A stretch of 22,620 nt of DNA. Origin: an uncultured Eubacteriales bacterium (GTDB taxonomy: Bacteria; Bacillota; Clostridia; Oscillospirales; CAG-272). A model generated the notes under the pieces. The model saw nothing but the letters and a program-made list of their open reading frames with translations, was not told the DNA's origin and did not search any database. The translations under genes and the position numbers were made by a program. Location: positions 1 to 22,620 of the forward strand of contig CAKSSY010000024.1 in assembly GCA_934489945.1 (NCBI GenBank). Reading direction: 5' to 3'. Shown here in pieces: positions 7,726 to 16,225 of this stretch (its first letter is position 1; each line of letters begins with the position of its first letter).

Positions 7726-9432
7726 TCACTGTTTTACGATTTTATTACGCCGAATTTTATTGGTCGTGGTTTTTTCAAATTCATTTTCGCGAAGAATGAA
7801 TTTGGCAATCTTTTTATACTCCGGAAGTCCTTCAAAAGCAACAGCTGCATCCTTCTTAAGCTGTTCAGCGGGATTTGTTACATGATATTCCGCGAGCTTT
7901 TCCGCCGGCATATACACCTCGGCATACAAAGCAACTTCCTGACCGAAATCGTCCTTATGTCCATAAACAACAACTTCACCAACATACGGAAGTGCCTGAA
8001 TATATCCCTCAATCTCCTCGGGGAAAATATTCTTTCCGTTGGCAAGAACGATCAGATTCTTTTTCCGACCCGTAATCAAAAGTTGTCCTTTTTCATTGAG
8101 TCTGCCATAGTCCCCGGTGTGGAACCAACCGTTCGGTTCCAGAACTTCATCGGTCATTTCGGGTTGCTTATAATAGCCAAGCATCACGATGTCACCTTTG
8201 ACGCAAATCTCGCCGTTTCCGTCCTCGTCCGGTTCATCAATCCGGATCTGACAGCACGGAAGGGGCACTCCGACCGTGGCACAATCATTGAAGTAGTCCC
8301 GGTTGGCACTGACAAGAGGCGAACACTCGGTAATTCCGTAACCGTTAATCAGATCAATACCGATCGAATCAAAGAATGTTCCGATTTCGGCGCGTATGGG
8401 AGCACCGCCGCAGACAATCTTTTTCAGATTTCCCCCGAAAGCATTATGAATGGTTGCAAACATCTTTTTCCGAAGATCAATTCCAACCTTGCGAAGTCCG
8501 TTGCTGACTTTAATAAGAGCCTTCAGTCCGTTTTCTTTTCCAGAACTTCTGGCATTTGACCAGATTTTCTTATAGAAAACCTCGGCAAAAGCAGGAACCA
8601 CATACACAAAATCCGGTTTGAAAAGGTTCAGGTTTTTCAAGACATTTTTAAGATTGTCATTGATACAGATGGTGGAATGATGATGAAGCGAAACAAGAAG
8701 TCCCGCCACCGCCTCATACGTATGATTATATGGCAAAACCGAAAGACTGGTATCATACACGGTGGAAACCTGAAGTCCGTAATACACACAGCTTACCAGA
8801 TTATGCTCACAAAGCATTACGCCCTTTGCAGTTCCCGTAGTACCCGACGTATAAACCAACAGCTTCAGTGCCATCGGATCGCTTGTCATGTCTGCGTAAC
8901 GACGGTCTCCTCCCGCATAAAGCGTCTTTCCTTTTTCCAACAGTTTTTCAAAAGAAAGAATCTTGCCATCAGCGGAATCTTCTTTTCTGTCAAGACCGAT
9001 CAGATATTTTATTTTCGGCATTTTGTCTGTCGAAGAAAGAAGTCCCTCTTCATACTTCTCGGAATAAAAAAGCACTTCACTGTCACTGTCATTGATAATA
9101 TTGAGCATATCGCCGAGAATCATTTCCTTATCAATCGGAACATACACCCCTGCACTCTTCAGCACCGTAAGGTACGTGACAACCCATTTATAACTGTTGA
9201 CACCAACCATAGCAATATGCCGATCTGCCACGCCCAAGTCGGAAAGTGCAGTACCGAGATACATCGTCTCGTCAGAAAACTGACGATAGGTAATATCCAC
9301 AATATCTTTGTCATCTTTGTACCGAAACGCAATCCGATCTCCTGCTTCCTTGACTGCCAGTTCCATCAATTCCTTGATGGAAGAAACCGGCTCCACTTTG
9401 TTGAGCGGATAATTTTTGTTGTAATTTTTCAT
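7726..9432 (-). CDS. AMP-forming acyl-CoA synthetase (long-chain fatty acid CoA ligase family)
   Basis: Activates a carboxylic acid with ATP to an acyl-adenylate, then to the CoA thioester. The 568-residue ANL enzyme shows the P-loop YTSGTTGTAKG at 194-204, the adenine-binding motif YGITE at 365-369, the TGDYG aspartate region near 438, the hinge segment GRKKNLIVLANGKNIFPEEIE, and a C-terminal catalytic Lys in TTTNKIRRNK. No signal peptide. Closest in style to the long-chain FadD-like group, but chain length cannot be read from sequence and acyl-ACP or aryl substrates are not excluded. AAAGGGG lies 8 nt before the ATG. It has its own strong promoter and converges on the ABC exporter operon. 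Confidence 0.9.
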   Translation of the reverse strand: MKNYNKNYPLNKVEPVSSIKELMELAVKEAGDRIAFRYKDDKDIVDITYRQFSDETMYLGTALSDLGVADRHIAMVGVNSYKWVVTYLTVLKSAGVYVPIDKEMILGDMLNIINDSDSEVLFYSEKYEEGLLSSTDKMPKIKYLIGLDRKEDSADGKILSFEKLLEKGKTLYAGGDRRYADMTSDPMALKLLVYTSGTTGTAKGVMLCEHNLVSCVYYGLQVSTVYDTSLSVLPYNHTYEAVAGLLVSLHHHSTICINDNLKNVLKNLNLFKPDFVYVVPAFAEVFYKKIWSNARSSGKENGLKALIKVSNGLRKVGIDLRKKMFATIHNAFGGNLKKIVCGGAPIRAEIGTFFDSIGIDLINGYGITECSPLVSANRDYFNDCATVGVPLPCCQIRIDEPDEDGNGEICVKGDIVMLGYYKQPEMTDEVLEPNGWFHTGDYGRLNEKGQLLITGRKKNLIVLANGKNIFPEEIEGYIQALPYVGEVVVYGHKDDFGQEVALYAEVYMPAEKLAEYHVTNPAEQLKKDAAVAFEGLPEYKKIAKFILRENEFEKTTTNKIRRNKIVKQ

Positions 9433-9507
9433 AGCGGAACCCCTTTATTATTTTCAAAAACTCTATTATGCAATCTGTCACAACCTCATAATACGGTAAC
9501 GATAACT

Positions 9508-9536
9508 ATATTATCACATTTTGGATATTTTGTCAA
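9508..9536 (-). promoter_or_regulatory. Sigma-A promoter of the acyl-CoA synthetase gene
   Basis: Minus-strand TTGACA (9531-9536), 17-bp spacer, TAATAT (9508-9513). It starts 23 nt after the stop of the PqqD-like gene, so the synthetase is at least partly independent of the upstream operon. The leader is about 75 nt and holds no clear riboswitch. Confidence 0.75.
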
Positions 9537-9559
9537 TACTTTTTTGTTTTTCCGAAAAT

Positions 9560-9826
9560 TTATTTTTCCAGTATTCCGGCATCCTCCAAAGTTTTCACAA
9601 AAATTCCTATATCTCTTTGTGCCTCATCTTTTCCGACTTCGTATTCACTCGTTAACGCCTCAACCATTTTTTCAACATTGGTTTCCTCAGAAAGGCAATT
9701 CCAAAGAAACAATCCCGTTTCATTCAATCGAATAATTCCACTGAACTCTTTAGCCCGTTCTCCGACAGCTATCACAATCTGCGATCCTGCCACTTCACGC
9801 ACAATAAATCCGTTTTTTACTTTCAT
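9560..9826 (-). CDS. PqqD family protein (RiPP recognition element-like)
   Basis: An 88-residue protein with the PqqD fold pattern: an N-terminal beta region (VKNGFIVREVAGSQIVIAV), the family's LNETGLFLWNCLSE segment near 34-47, then helices with a conserved-looking EVGKDEAQRDIGIFVKTLEDAGIL ending (stated in parts: EVGKDEAQRDI, then FVKTLEDAGIL). PqqD domains bind leader peptides of ribosomally made, modified peptides and present them to partner enzymes. Its start overlaps the stop of the HPr-kinase-like gene by ATGA, and AAGGGA lies 8-9 nt upstream. No radical SAM enzyme or precursor peptide gene is visible nearby. The partner is therefore inferred to be the kinase-like protein. Confidence 0.82.
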   Translation of the reverse strand: MKVKNGFIVREVAGSQIVIAVGERAKEFSGIIRLNETGLFLWNCLSEETNVEKMVEALTSEYEVGKDEAQRDIGIFVKTLEDAGILEK

Positions 9827-10554
9827 TTTTGATTCCCTTTCTGTAGGTTATTGGTCATTCCGATATAGGCAACATCGGCAGCTTCTTTCTCCATATTACA
9901 AGACAAAACGTAAAAATCCGTCTTACGGATCAAGGTATCAATCAGCTCCAATGTTTTCACGGCACCTGTCGCATCCGGAGGCAGAAAAACCTGCAAAAAC
10001 AGTCGTGAAAGAATTTCTTCCTTCTCTGCAGCGCGAATCCGATTTTCTTTTCCGCGTTCCAAAAAGCAGATTGCGTTAAGCGGACAGGAAATATTGAGAC
10101 CCTGCCCTTCCTTACCTCTCCACGGCGTTCCATAAGCATAAAATAAACCGTTTTTCATACGAACAATCGGTTTATCGCCGTTAACGATCTGCACGCGATC
10201 TCCGAAATTCTTTTTCCACAATGCGATATGGGTGCTTTTTCCGACACCGCTTCGGGCAGCAAAGGCATATCCGCGACCTTCACAGGAAATAACCGCCGAA
10301 TGAAGCAGAAATGCATCGTATTCCGAAAGGCGGCAAGCAATCTGTCGATGCAGGCAGGTTGCCTCGGCATAAGAGCGCGGCGCGCAAACACCGCCGTCGC
10401 GCAACTCGCGATCAATCTCTGAATCTTCTGCCGATACAACAAAATCCGGTTTTCGGTCGGTTATGTAATCCCGACACAACATTTTCACATATTCATAGCG
10501 ATGTTGAATCCCGATAACAATTCCCGCAATTTCCACAGTAAAAGTATCGTTCAT
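9823..10554 (-). CDS. HPr kinase-like P-loop protein (HprK/PEPCK-type fold)
   Basis: A 243-residue protein with His85 in LLHSAVI, a P-loop ARSGVGKST (100-108) and a downstream VNGDKPIVR ... YGTPWRGKEG block that matches the HprK-like kinases often found beside PqqD proteins in Clostridia. True HPr kinase/phosphorylase has an N-terminal domain and different C-terminal signature, so this is not the catabolite-repression enzyme. Some homologs phosphorylate lasso-peptide precursors (the PadeK type); a peptide kinase role here is inferred. Its ATG overlaps the folD stop (ATGA) and its own stop overlaps the PqqD gene start, so the three are translationally coupled. No strong ribosome binding site was seen, which supports coupling. 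Confidence 0.78.
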   Translation of the reverse strand: MNDTFTVEIAGIVIGIQHRYEYVKMLCRDYITDRKPDFVVSAEDSEIDRELRDGGVCAPRSYAEATCLHRQIACRLSEYDAFLLHSAVISCEGRGYAFAARSGVGKSTHIALWKKNFGDRVQIVNGDKPIVRMKNGLFYAYGTPWRGKEGQGLNISCPLNAICFLERGKENRIRAAEKEEILSRLFLQVFLPPDATGAVKTLELIDTLIRKTDFYVLSCNMEKEAADVAYIGMTNNLQKGNQK

Positions 10555-11408
10555 TTTGTCTCATCTTTCTGTTCTGCCGCTGTCAGTGTATTCCTCATCA
10601 GCATGGTAATGGTCATGGGACCCACACCGCCCGGAACGGGAGTAATATAAGATGCAATCGGTTCCGCTTCCGGAAAACAAACATCCCCTACCAGTTTTCC
10701 CTCACGGTTACGATTCATACCGACATCAATTACAACCGCCCCCGGTTTTATCATATCCGCACCGAAATATTCTGCTTTTCCGATAGCACAGATCAGAATA
10801 TCCGCCTCACGGCAAACCGCGGCAAGATCCTTTGTATGACTGTGGCAGATCGTTACGGTACCGTTTGCATGAAGCAAGAGCATCGCCATAGGCTTCCCCA
10901 CAATATTGGATCGCCCCACGACAACACACTTTTTCCCGTCAATCGAAATCCCCGAGCGTTCCAGAAGCACCATGATTCCCGCCGGCGTGCAAGGAAGAAA
11001 CCGGGGATTGCCGAGCATAATCCTGCCGACATTGTACGGGTGAAAAGCGTCAACATCCTTGGAAGGGTCAATTCGCAACAGGATTTTCTCCTCGTCCAGA
11101 TGTTTCGGTAGCGGAAGCTGAACCAAAATCCCATGGATTTTACCGTCCCTGTTAAGACAGTCTATGAGATTTTCCAGCTCTTCTTGTGTTGTTTCAGCAG
11201 GAAGTTCGTGTGTTTCGGAATAAAATCCAACCTCCTCACAGGCACGCGCTTTATTTCGGACATAGACGTGCGACGCAGGATCGTCTCCCACGATCACCAC
11301 AGCAAGCCCGGGCATAAAACCGTGTTTTTTCCCAAATGCCGACGCTTCGGCAGCGATTTCTTCTCTTACCTGTTTTGCAATGTTTTTTCCGTCAATGCGT
11401 ATTGCCAT
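10551..11408 (-). CDS. folD: Bifunctional methylenetetrahydrofolate dehydrogenase/cyclohydrolase
   Basis: Interconverts 5,10-methylene-, methenyl- and 10-formyl-tetrahydrofolate in the cytoplasm. The 285-residue protein has the catalytic Tyr-Lys motif YVRNKARACEEVG (Lys53), the VQLPLPKHLDE segment, KDVDAFHP (commonly KDVDGFHP), PCTPAGIM, the NADP-binding loop VGRSNIVGKPMA and the C-terminal PVPGGVGPMT. The start at 11408 was chosen because AAGGAG (11416-11421) lies 7 nt upstream. Longer forms beginning with the GTG at 11429 or the ATG at 11414 would be too close to or upstream of that site. It follows lgt by 17 nt and is coupled to the kinase-like gene. Confidence 0.95.
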   Translation of the reverse strand: MAIRIDGKNIAKQVREEIAAEASAFGKKHGFMPGLAVVIVGDDPASHVYVRNKARACEEVGFYSETHELPAETTQEELENLIDCLNRDGKIHGILVQLPLPKHLDEEKILLRIDPSKDVDAFHPYNVGRIMLGNPRFLPCTPAGIMVLLERSGISIDGKKCVVVGRSNIVGKPMAMLLLHANGTVTICHSHTKDLAAVCREADILICAIGKAEYFGADMIKPGAVVIDVGMNRNREGKLVGDVCFPEAEPIASYITPVPGGVGPMTITMLMRNTLTAAEQKDETK

Positions 11409-11425
11409 TTTCATTCTCCTTGAAA

Positions 11426-12310
11426 TCACTTGGATTCCGGTTCGCGTTTTTCGATTTCCGGCTTGTTTTTCTTTTTAAAATCCGAGATACGTTTCCATGT
11501 CACCAACCCAACTCCCGCCACAAAGCAAAGGAAACCGACCACCTGCGAAATACGGAACGGACCGACATACAGACTGTCCATACGAAGTCCTTCGATAAAC
11601 ATTCTGCCAAAACCGTACCATGCAATATACCAACATATGACTTCTCCCTCAAAGCTCTTTTTGCGATACAGCAGGTTAATGAGAATAAAACCGATCAGGT
11701 TCCAAACCGACTCGTACAGAAAAGTCGGATGAACAAAGTGCATCAGCATATCTCCAAACACCCGACGCGACATTGGAGAACAAACACCCATTCTCAGAAA
11801 ATACAGAGGAGAACTTTCAGACACAACAGCACCAAACGCCTCGCCGTTCATGAAGTTTCCCCATCTGCCGATCGACTGCGCCATAATAAGCCCCGGTCCG
11901 ATGCAATCCATCATGGAAAACGAATTCAATTTTTTATACCGACAGACAAGAACCAGCGTGATTGCACCCGCAATCACACCACCGTAAATGGCAAGCCCGC
12001 CGTTCCAGATCGCAATGACATCCAAAAAGGACCGATATTCTCCAAGCGTCGTCAACACATAATACAAGCGTGCACCGACCACACCGAAAGGAATGATAAA
12101 GAGCGCGATATCCAATACATCATCTGTGGTAACACCAATTTTTTTTGCCCGGTACAATGTATAGAAAAAAGCAAAAATCATACCGAGTACAATAAAAATA
12201 CCGTACCATCTCACCGAAATTCCGCCGAAAACCGGAATGGTGAACGCAACACTGTTGGCTTCAAAAGTACCAATGCCGAGACCCGGAAAGGAAATAGACA
12301 CGTTATTCAT
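11426..12310 (-). CDS. lgt: Prolipoprotein diacylglyceryl transferase
   Basis: Integral membrane enzyme that moves diacylglycerol from phosphatidylglycerol to the lipobox Cys of prolipoproteins. In 294 residues it shows about seven hydrophobic segments, the RWYG motif near 34-37, NGGLAIYGG near 103-111, the Lgt signature GRWGNFMNGEAFG at 148-160 and HPTFLYES. The start at 12310 was chosen because AAAGGAGG lies 5-6 nt upstream and the protein then begins like other Lgt proteins; an upstream in-frame ATG at 12364 lies inside the M16 peptidase gene and would add 18 unrelated residues. It overlaps the M16 gene by 8 nt (ATGAATAA), so it is translated by coupling. Confidence 0.95.
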   Translation of the reverse strand: MNNVSISFPGLGIGTFEANSVAFTIPVFGGISVRWYGIFIVLGMIFAFFYTLYRAKKIGVTTDDVLDIALFIIPFGVVGARLYYVLTTLGEYRSFLDVIAIWNGGLAIYGGVIAGAITLVLVCRYKKLNSFSMMDCIGPGLIMAQSIGRWGNFMNGEAFGAVVSESSPLYFLRMGVCSPMSRRVFGDMLMHFVHPTFLYESVWNLIGFILINLLYRKKSFEGEVICWYIAWYGFGRMFIEGLRMDSLYVGPFRISQVVGFLCFVAGVGLVTWKRISDFKKKNKPEIEKREPESK

Positions 12311-13613
12311 GGACTTCCTCCTTTTTCTGCTCCGGATGAATGACGGAAAGGCTGAAACATTCATCCTTGAAAACCGTTTTGAGCAGATCTTCTACATCTT
12401 CAAATTTTACTGCTTCCAATTCGTCGCAAAAATCAAAAATATCGCCGCCGTCAAAAATAAAATCAATCATATTGTTGGCAATTCCCTCGGTAGAATCGAA
12501 ATCCTTGACATATTCAGCGTACATCACCCTCTTACAGCGATCAAAATCCGAACGTAAAATTCCGTTTTGTTGCTTATCACATATATATTCTTTGATTTTG
12601 GAAAACACCGCCATAGGATCGTCCGCTTCGCCACCGATTGTTACAAGAGCAAACTGCTCGGTGATGGAATAGCCGTAAGAAAAGTCCGGCGAAATCATAC
12701 CGCTTTCAAACAATTCGTTATAAAGAACACCGGAACGGGAAAACAACATTTCACACAAAATCTGCATGGTGGCATCTCGCTTCATTCGTGCCTTCGCGCC
12801 TCCGTTATACTCGGAATCCTTAACTCCGATCGTGAAAATCGGCTTTGCAATCGGCATTGTGGCTTCATAAAGACTATGATACACGGACTTTGGTTCATCT
12901 GCATAATATCTTTTTGTCTCATGTGGGACAAATGAACTCGGAATATGCACATCGACAATCTTCATGACTTGTTCGGGGGTTACATCACCGCAGACAACAA
13001 GTGCCATGTTGGCAGGGTTGTAAAATGTGCGATAGCACTCATTCAACATATCTGCCGTAATCCGGGAAATGGTTTCCTCGGTTCCGGCAATGTTAATCCG
13101 AACACTGTTATTCCGGTACATTGCCTCAAGAAGTCCGTAAAAACAGCGGTCATACGGGTTATCGTCCCCCATTTTGATCTCCTCGGCAATAATTCCTCTC
13201 TCCTTATCCACAAGTTCCTCGGTAAAATACGGTTCGGTCACAAAGTCGACAAGTGCCCCGAGCGATTTTTCAAAATTTTCCGTACAACTGAACAAATATA
13301 TCGTCTTGGTATAAGTCGTATAAGCGTTGGAATCGGCTCCGTATTCCGAAAAGCGTTCGGTTATATCACTCCCGTCCTTCTGTGTGAACATACGATGTTC
13401 CAGATAGTGAGCAATTCCGTTCGGTACATTCACGGTTTTATCACTTCCATCCACACAAAAACAATTATCAACAGAACCGTATTTCGTTCCGAACAGTGCG
13501 TAAGTCACCGTCATTTTTTTCGGAAAAACATAAACGTCAAGACCACTTTCGTGCCGAATCTTATAATAACACTCATGCAAACGAGGACTTTCTCTCTTAA
13601 TCTGTTGCATCAT
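12303..13613 (-). CDS. M16 family zinc peptidase, catalytic subunit (YmfH-like)
   Basis: A 436-residue M16 peptidase with the inverted zinc-binding motif HYLEH (His69, Glu72, His73) and the distal Glu in GIIAEEIKM near 144. Two M16 domains follow the family layout. The segment GIAHYLEHRMFTQKDG, followed by YGADSNAYTTYTKTIYLFS, matches YmfH, the active partner of YmfF in Firmicutes. Its start overlaps the upstream M16 gene by 17 nt; a second ATG three bases on (13610) has a better distance to GGAG and may be the true start. It probably works as a heterodimer with the upstream product, degrading or processing peptides in the cytoplasm. Its substrate is unknown. Confidence 0.9.
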   Translation of the reverse strand: MMQQIKRESPRLHECYYKIRHESGLDVYVFPKKMTVTYALFGTKYGSVDNCFCVDGSDKTVNVPNGIAHYLEHRMFTQKDGSDITERFSEYGADSNAYTTYTKTIYLFSCTENFEKSLGALVDFVTEPYFTEELVDKERGIIAEEIKMGDDNPYDRCFYGLLEAMYRNNSVRINIAGTEETISRITADMLNECYRTFYNPANMALVVCGDVTPEQVMKIVDVHIPSSFVPHETKRYYADEPKSVYHSLYEATMPIAKPIFTIGVKDSEYNGGAKARMKRDATMQILCEMLFSRSGVLYNELFESGMISPDFSYGYSITEQFALVTIGGEADDPMAVFSKIKEYICDKQQNGILRSDFDRCKRVMYAEYVKDFDSTEGIANNMIDFIFDGGDIFDFCDELEAVKFEDVEDLLKTVFKDECFSLSVIHPEQKKEEVHE

Positions 13614-14904
13614 CGTTCTCCTCTCCGCTTCCGTTCAGAAAATACACCGTGTCAAGCGAAACAAGTCCGGCAACACGAATCACATCTTCCCGAGACACGT
13701 TCCGTATGTTCTCCATACATTTCTCCACCGTGCAATCCACTCCGAATTCATTCCGGCAAGAGTAATAGGTCTCCAGTGCGGAAGGAGAATCCGAAAACGA
13801 ACGATAGCCGTTGCAAAGAGAATGTTTTGCCGCCTCAAAATCTTCATCGGTGATTTTCCCCATCGCGATTTGTTTCAATTGATACAGAATTTCACCCTCT
13901 GCTTTTTCACGGTTGGCAGGAGAAACGCCACAAGAAACCATAATGCTCCCCATAAAAACCTCATATGCAGCATTGCAATAATAACAAAGACTCAGTTTTT
14001 CCCGGACATTCATAAACAATTTGGAGACGGGTGAACCGCCATATATCTCGCTCATCACAAGCATTGCATAAAAGTCCGGGTGCCGGATATTGATTCCGGT
14101 ACGAAAGCCGAGAACCAACTTCCCTTGTGCAAGTGGCATCTCCTCTGTAACACGTTTTACCGATCGTTTTTCATACGTTACGTCAGGAAGCGGAATCTCA
14201 TTCGGTCTTCCGGTTCCGAGATACGGAAGAAAACGCCGTCTGAGAACTTCTTCCACCTCATTCGCCTCCCGCGAGCCGACATAAAAAATCTCATAGCGAC
14301 AACCCGAAATCAGACCGTGATAGCAGGCAAACAATTCCTGCGGTGTGACCGCCTCAATCTGCTCTGTTGTTCCGAAAAGGCTGGTTCCATACGGTTCCCC
14401 TTCATACATAATCCCCCGACAACGAAGTGCCGCATACGCACGCGGATTATTGATCTGAGCATTGATGGCATCACATTGATTGCTTTTTTCACTTTCGATA
14501 TACACCGGCAAAAAATTGCCGTTTTCATCCGTCAACGGGTGAAACAACATCTGGCAGATTACATCAATCGTTCCGTCGAAAATATCAACTTTACTGTCCG
14601 GTGCGGCATATTCCTCTCCAAGCATTTCCGCTGTAAATCCGAGAATATTGCTGTTTCCGCACCGCAAACTCTTTATCGAAATGGATGTAGCATACAAATC
14701 ATCCAGCCTCAGATTGATCTCTCCCTGCGTCCGATATTTTTCGGTTCCGCGTTTGAGAACAGAAAGTGCAAGAAGCGAAAGAGGGGATTTTCTTCGGTCA
14801 ATCGGGGTAATGAGCGAAACCGAAAGCGTCTCGGATTTGAATTTATCTGTTTTTACCGTACTGAGAGAAAGTGACGGCGAAAGCACTTTTCTATATGGAT
14901 ACAT
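13597..14904 (-). CDS. M16 family peptidase-like protein, non-catalytic partner (YmfF-like)
   Basis: A two-domain M16 protein of 435 residues that lacks the HxxEH zinc motif at the expected place but keeps the C-terminal Arg/Tyr pair region (MNVREKLSLCYYCNAAYE) that contacts substrate in the partner's chamber. This is the YmfF-like half of the YmfF/YmfH pair. The start at 14904 was chosen because AAAGG lies 6 nt upstream; the longer form from 14919 (five residues more) has no ribosome binding site. It is the first gene of a six-gene operon (M16 pair, lgt, folD, kinase-like, PqqD-like) and has a promoter at 14936-14964. Confidence 0.88.
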   Translation of the reverse strand: MYPYRKVLSPSLSLSTVKTDKFKSETLSVSLITPIDRRKSPLSLLALSVLKRGTEKYRTQGEINLRLDDLYATSISIKSLRCGNSNILGFTAEMLGEEYAAPDSKVDIFDGTIDVICQMLFHPLTDENGNFLPVYIESEKSNQCDAINAQINNPRAYAALRCRGIMYEGEPYGTSLFGTTEQIEAVTPQELFACYHGLISGCRYEIFYVGSREANEVEEVLRRRFLPYLGTGRPNEIPLPDVTYEKRSVKRVTEEMPLAQGKLVLGFRTGINIRHPDFYAMLVMSEIYGGSPVSKLFMNVREKLSLCYYCNAAYEVFMGSIMVSCGVSPANREKAEGEILYQLKQIAMGKITDEDFEAAKHSLCNGYRSFSDSPSALETYYSCRNEFGVDCTVEKCMENIRNVSREDVIRVAGLVSLDTVYFLNGSGEENDDATD

Positions 14905-14935
14905 GGCATACCTTTCCATTTTAATATTTATTTTT

Positions 14936-14964
14936 ATTTTACACTATTTTGATTCGGATTGCAA
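14936..14964 (-). promoter_or_regulatory. Promoter of the M16 / lgt / folD / kinase / PqqD operon
   Basis: Minus-strand TTGCAA (14959-14964), 17-bp spacer, TAAAAT (14936-14941). It lies back to back with the CE15-like gene promoter, 36 nt away. Confidence 0.65.
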
Positions 14965-15000
14965 CGTTTTTCCGAAATTTTTTTAATTTCACGGCACCTC

Positions 15001-15029
15001 TTGACAATTTCCCCAAAACAAATTATAAT
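15001..15029 (+). promoter_or_regulatory. Consensus sigma-A promoter of the CE15-like esterase gene
   Basis: Perfect TTGACA (15001-15006) and TATAAT (15024-15029) at 17 bp. The start codon follows only 27 nt after the -10, giving a leader of about 20 nt; no operator palindrome was noticed. Confidence 0.88.
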
Positions 15030-15056
15030 GAAAAAAAACAGAAAGGAACCACCCGA

Positions 15057-16145
15057 ATGTTAGATCAGATTTTAGAAACACGAAGCGTTGAAAAAATACG
15101 GAAAATTACTCCGGATAAATGGGATACACTCCGAAACGAGTATCTTGATATTTTCTTTCATGAAGAATACGGTCAACCAATTCCGAAACCGGAGACCCTT
15201 ACCTTTGAAGAAGCCAAACTTTCCTATTTTGACAAACGCTTCTGCGCCGGAAAGGCTACTCTGCATCACGTAACAGCTCACGCCACAATCGACGGCAAAA
15301 AATTCTCCTTTCCTTTTTGCGCCGTTCTGCCGACAAAACCCGGAAAATATCCATTCTTCGTCCTGAACAACTTTACCAATGGCGTACCGGATAAATATCT
15401 GCCCATCGAAGAAATTATTGACAACGGCTTTGCCGTTCTTTCTGTCTGTTATGAAGATGTCACCTCCGATAACGGGGATTTTACAAATGGTCTTGCTGCC
15501 ATTGTAACTCCACCGGAAGCGCAGACTGACTTCACAAAGCGCGCCCCCGATGCGCCGGGCAAAATCGTCATGTGGGCTTGGGCAAATTGCCGTTTGCTCG
15601 ACTATGCTGCAACCCAGGACTGCCTTGACATGAACAACGCCGCCACCATCGGTCACTCTCGTCTCGGTAAAACCTCACTTCTTGCGGGTGCACTGGACAC
15701 ACGCTTCCGTTTTGTCATCTCCAACGATGCAGGATGCAGCGGCGATGCCATTACACGCGGGAAACAAGGAGAGCAGATCTCCGACATCACCACAAGATTT
15801 CCCTTTTGGTTCTGTGAAAACTACAAAAAATACACCGATCACAACAAGTTGACTTTCGACCAGCATGAGTTGATTGCAACCGTTGCCCCCCGACACTTTC
15901 TTTCCGGTGCCGCAGTTGAAGACACTTGGGCGGATCCCGAAGCTCAATTGCTCGGTTGCCATGCCGCATCCCCAGCGTGGGAACAGCTGGGTCTTAAAGG
16001 CTTGATTTCACCGGATCGTTACGCCGAAATCGGTGAGACTTTCGGCAACGGCAACGTTGCCTTCCATCTTCGTTCCGGATCACATTATCTAAGTCGATAC
16101 GACTGGAATGTTTATATGAACTACATCAAGAAAAACCTTGTTTAA
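15057..16145 (+). CDS. Glucuronoyl esterase-like (CE15-type) alpha/beta hydrolase
   Basis: A 362-residue serine hydrolase. Ser201 lies in GHSRLGKTSLLAGALDTRF (199-217), the CE15-type nucleophile elbow, followed by SNDAGCSGDA and a C-terminal GSHYLSRYDW in which His343 is the likely catalytic His; an acid near ED/D289-293 is probable. CE15 enzymes cut the ester between lignin or other alcohols and 4-O-methyl-glucuronic acid on xylan. No signal peptide is seen, so it would act in the cytoplasm on imported, small esters. AAAGGAA lies about 10 nt before the ATG at 15057; an upstream in-frame ATG at 14949 precedes the promoter and cannot be used. It is monocistronic between a consensus promoter and a terminator. 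An acetyl-xylan-type esterase is the main alternative. Confidence 0.82.
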   Translation: MLDQILETRSVEKIRKITPDKWDTLRNEYLDIFFHEEYGQPIPKPETLTFEEAKLSYFDKRFCAGKATLHHVTAHATIDGKKFSFPFCAVLPTKPGKYPFFVLNNFTNGVPDKYLPIEEIIDNGFAVLSVCYEDVTSDNGDFTNGLAAIVTPPEAQTDFTKRAPDAPGKIVMWAWANCRLLDYAATQDCLDMNNAATIGHSRLGKTSLLAGALDTRFRFVISNDAGCSGDAITRGKQGEQISDITTRFPFWFCENYKKYTDHNKLTFDQHELIATVAPRHFLSGAAVEDTWADPEAQLLGCHAASPAWEQLGLKGLISPDRYAEIGETFGNGNVAFHLRSGSHYLSRYDWNVYMNYIKKNLV

Positions 16146-16163
16146 TACAAACACTGAAAAAAT

Positions 16164-16197
16164 CAAAGCTCCGAAACACAACGGTTTCGGAGCTTTG
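16164..16197. terminator. Bidirectional terminator between the CE15-like gene and tRNA-Gly
   Basis: A 14-bp stem (16164-16177 with 16184-16197) and a 6-nt loop, with T6 on the plus strand right after it (16199-16204) and A6 on its left side (16157-16162), which is a T6 for the minus strand. It can end both convergent transcripts. Confidence 0.93.
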
Positions 16198-16225
16198 GTT
16201 TTTTCGACTTCCCCGTCAAAAAATA

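Noticed and set aside
9823..10554. True HPr kinase/phosphorylase (hprK)
   Set aside because: It is shorter than HprK, lacks its N-terminal domain and C-terminal signature, and is coupled to a PqqD-like gene.
14949..15056. N-terminal extension of the CE15-like protein
   Set aside because: The extra codons lie upstream of and within the consensus promoter; AAAGGAA supports the ATG at 15057.
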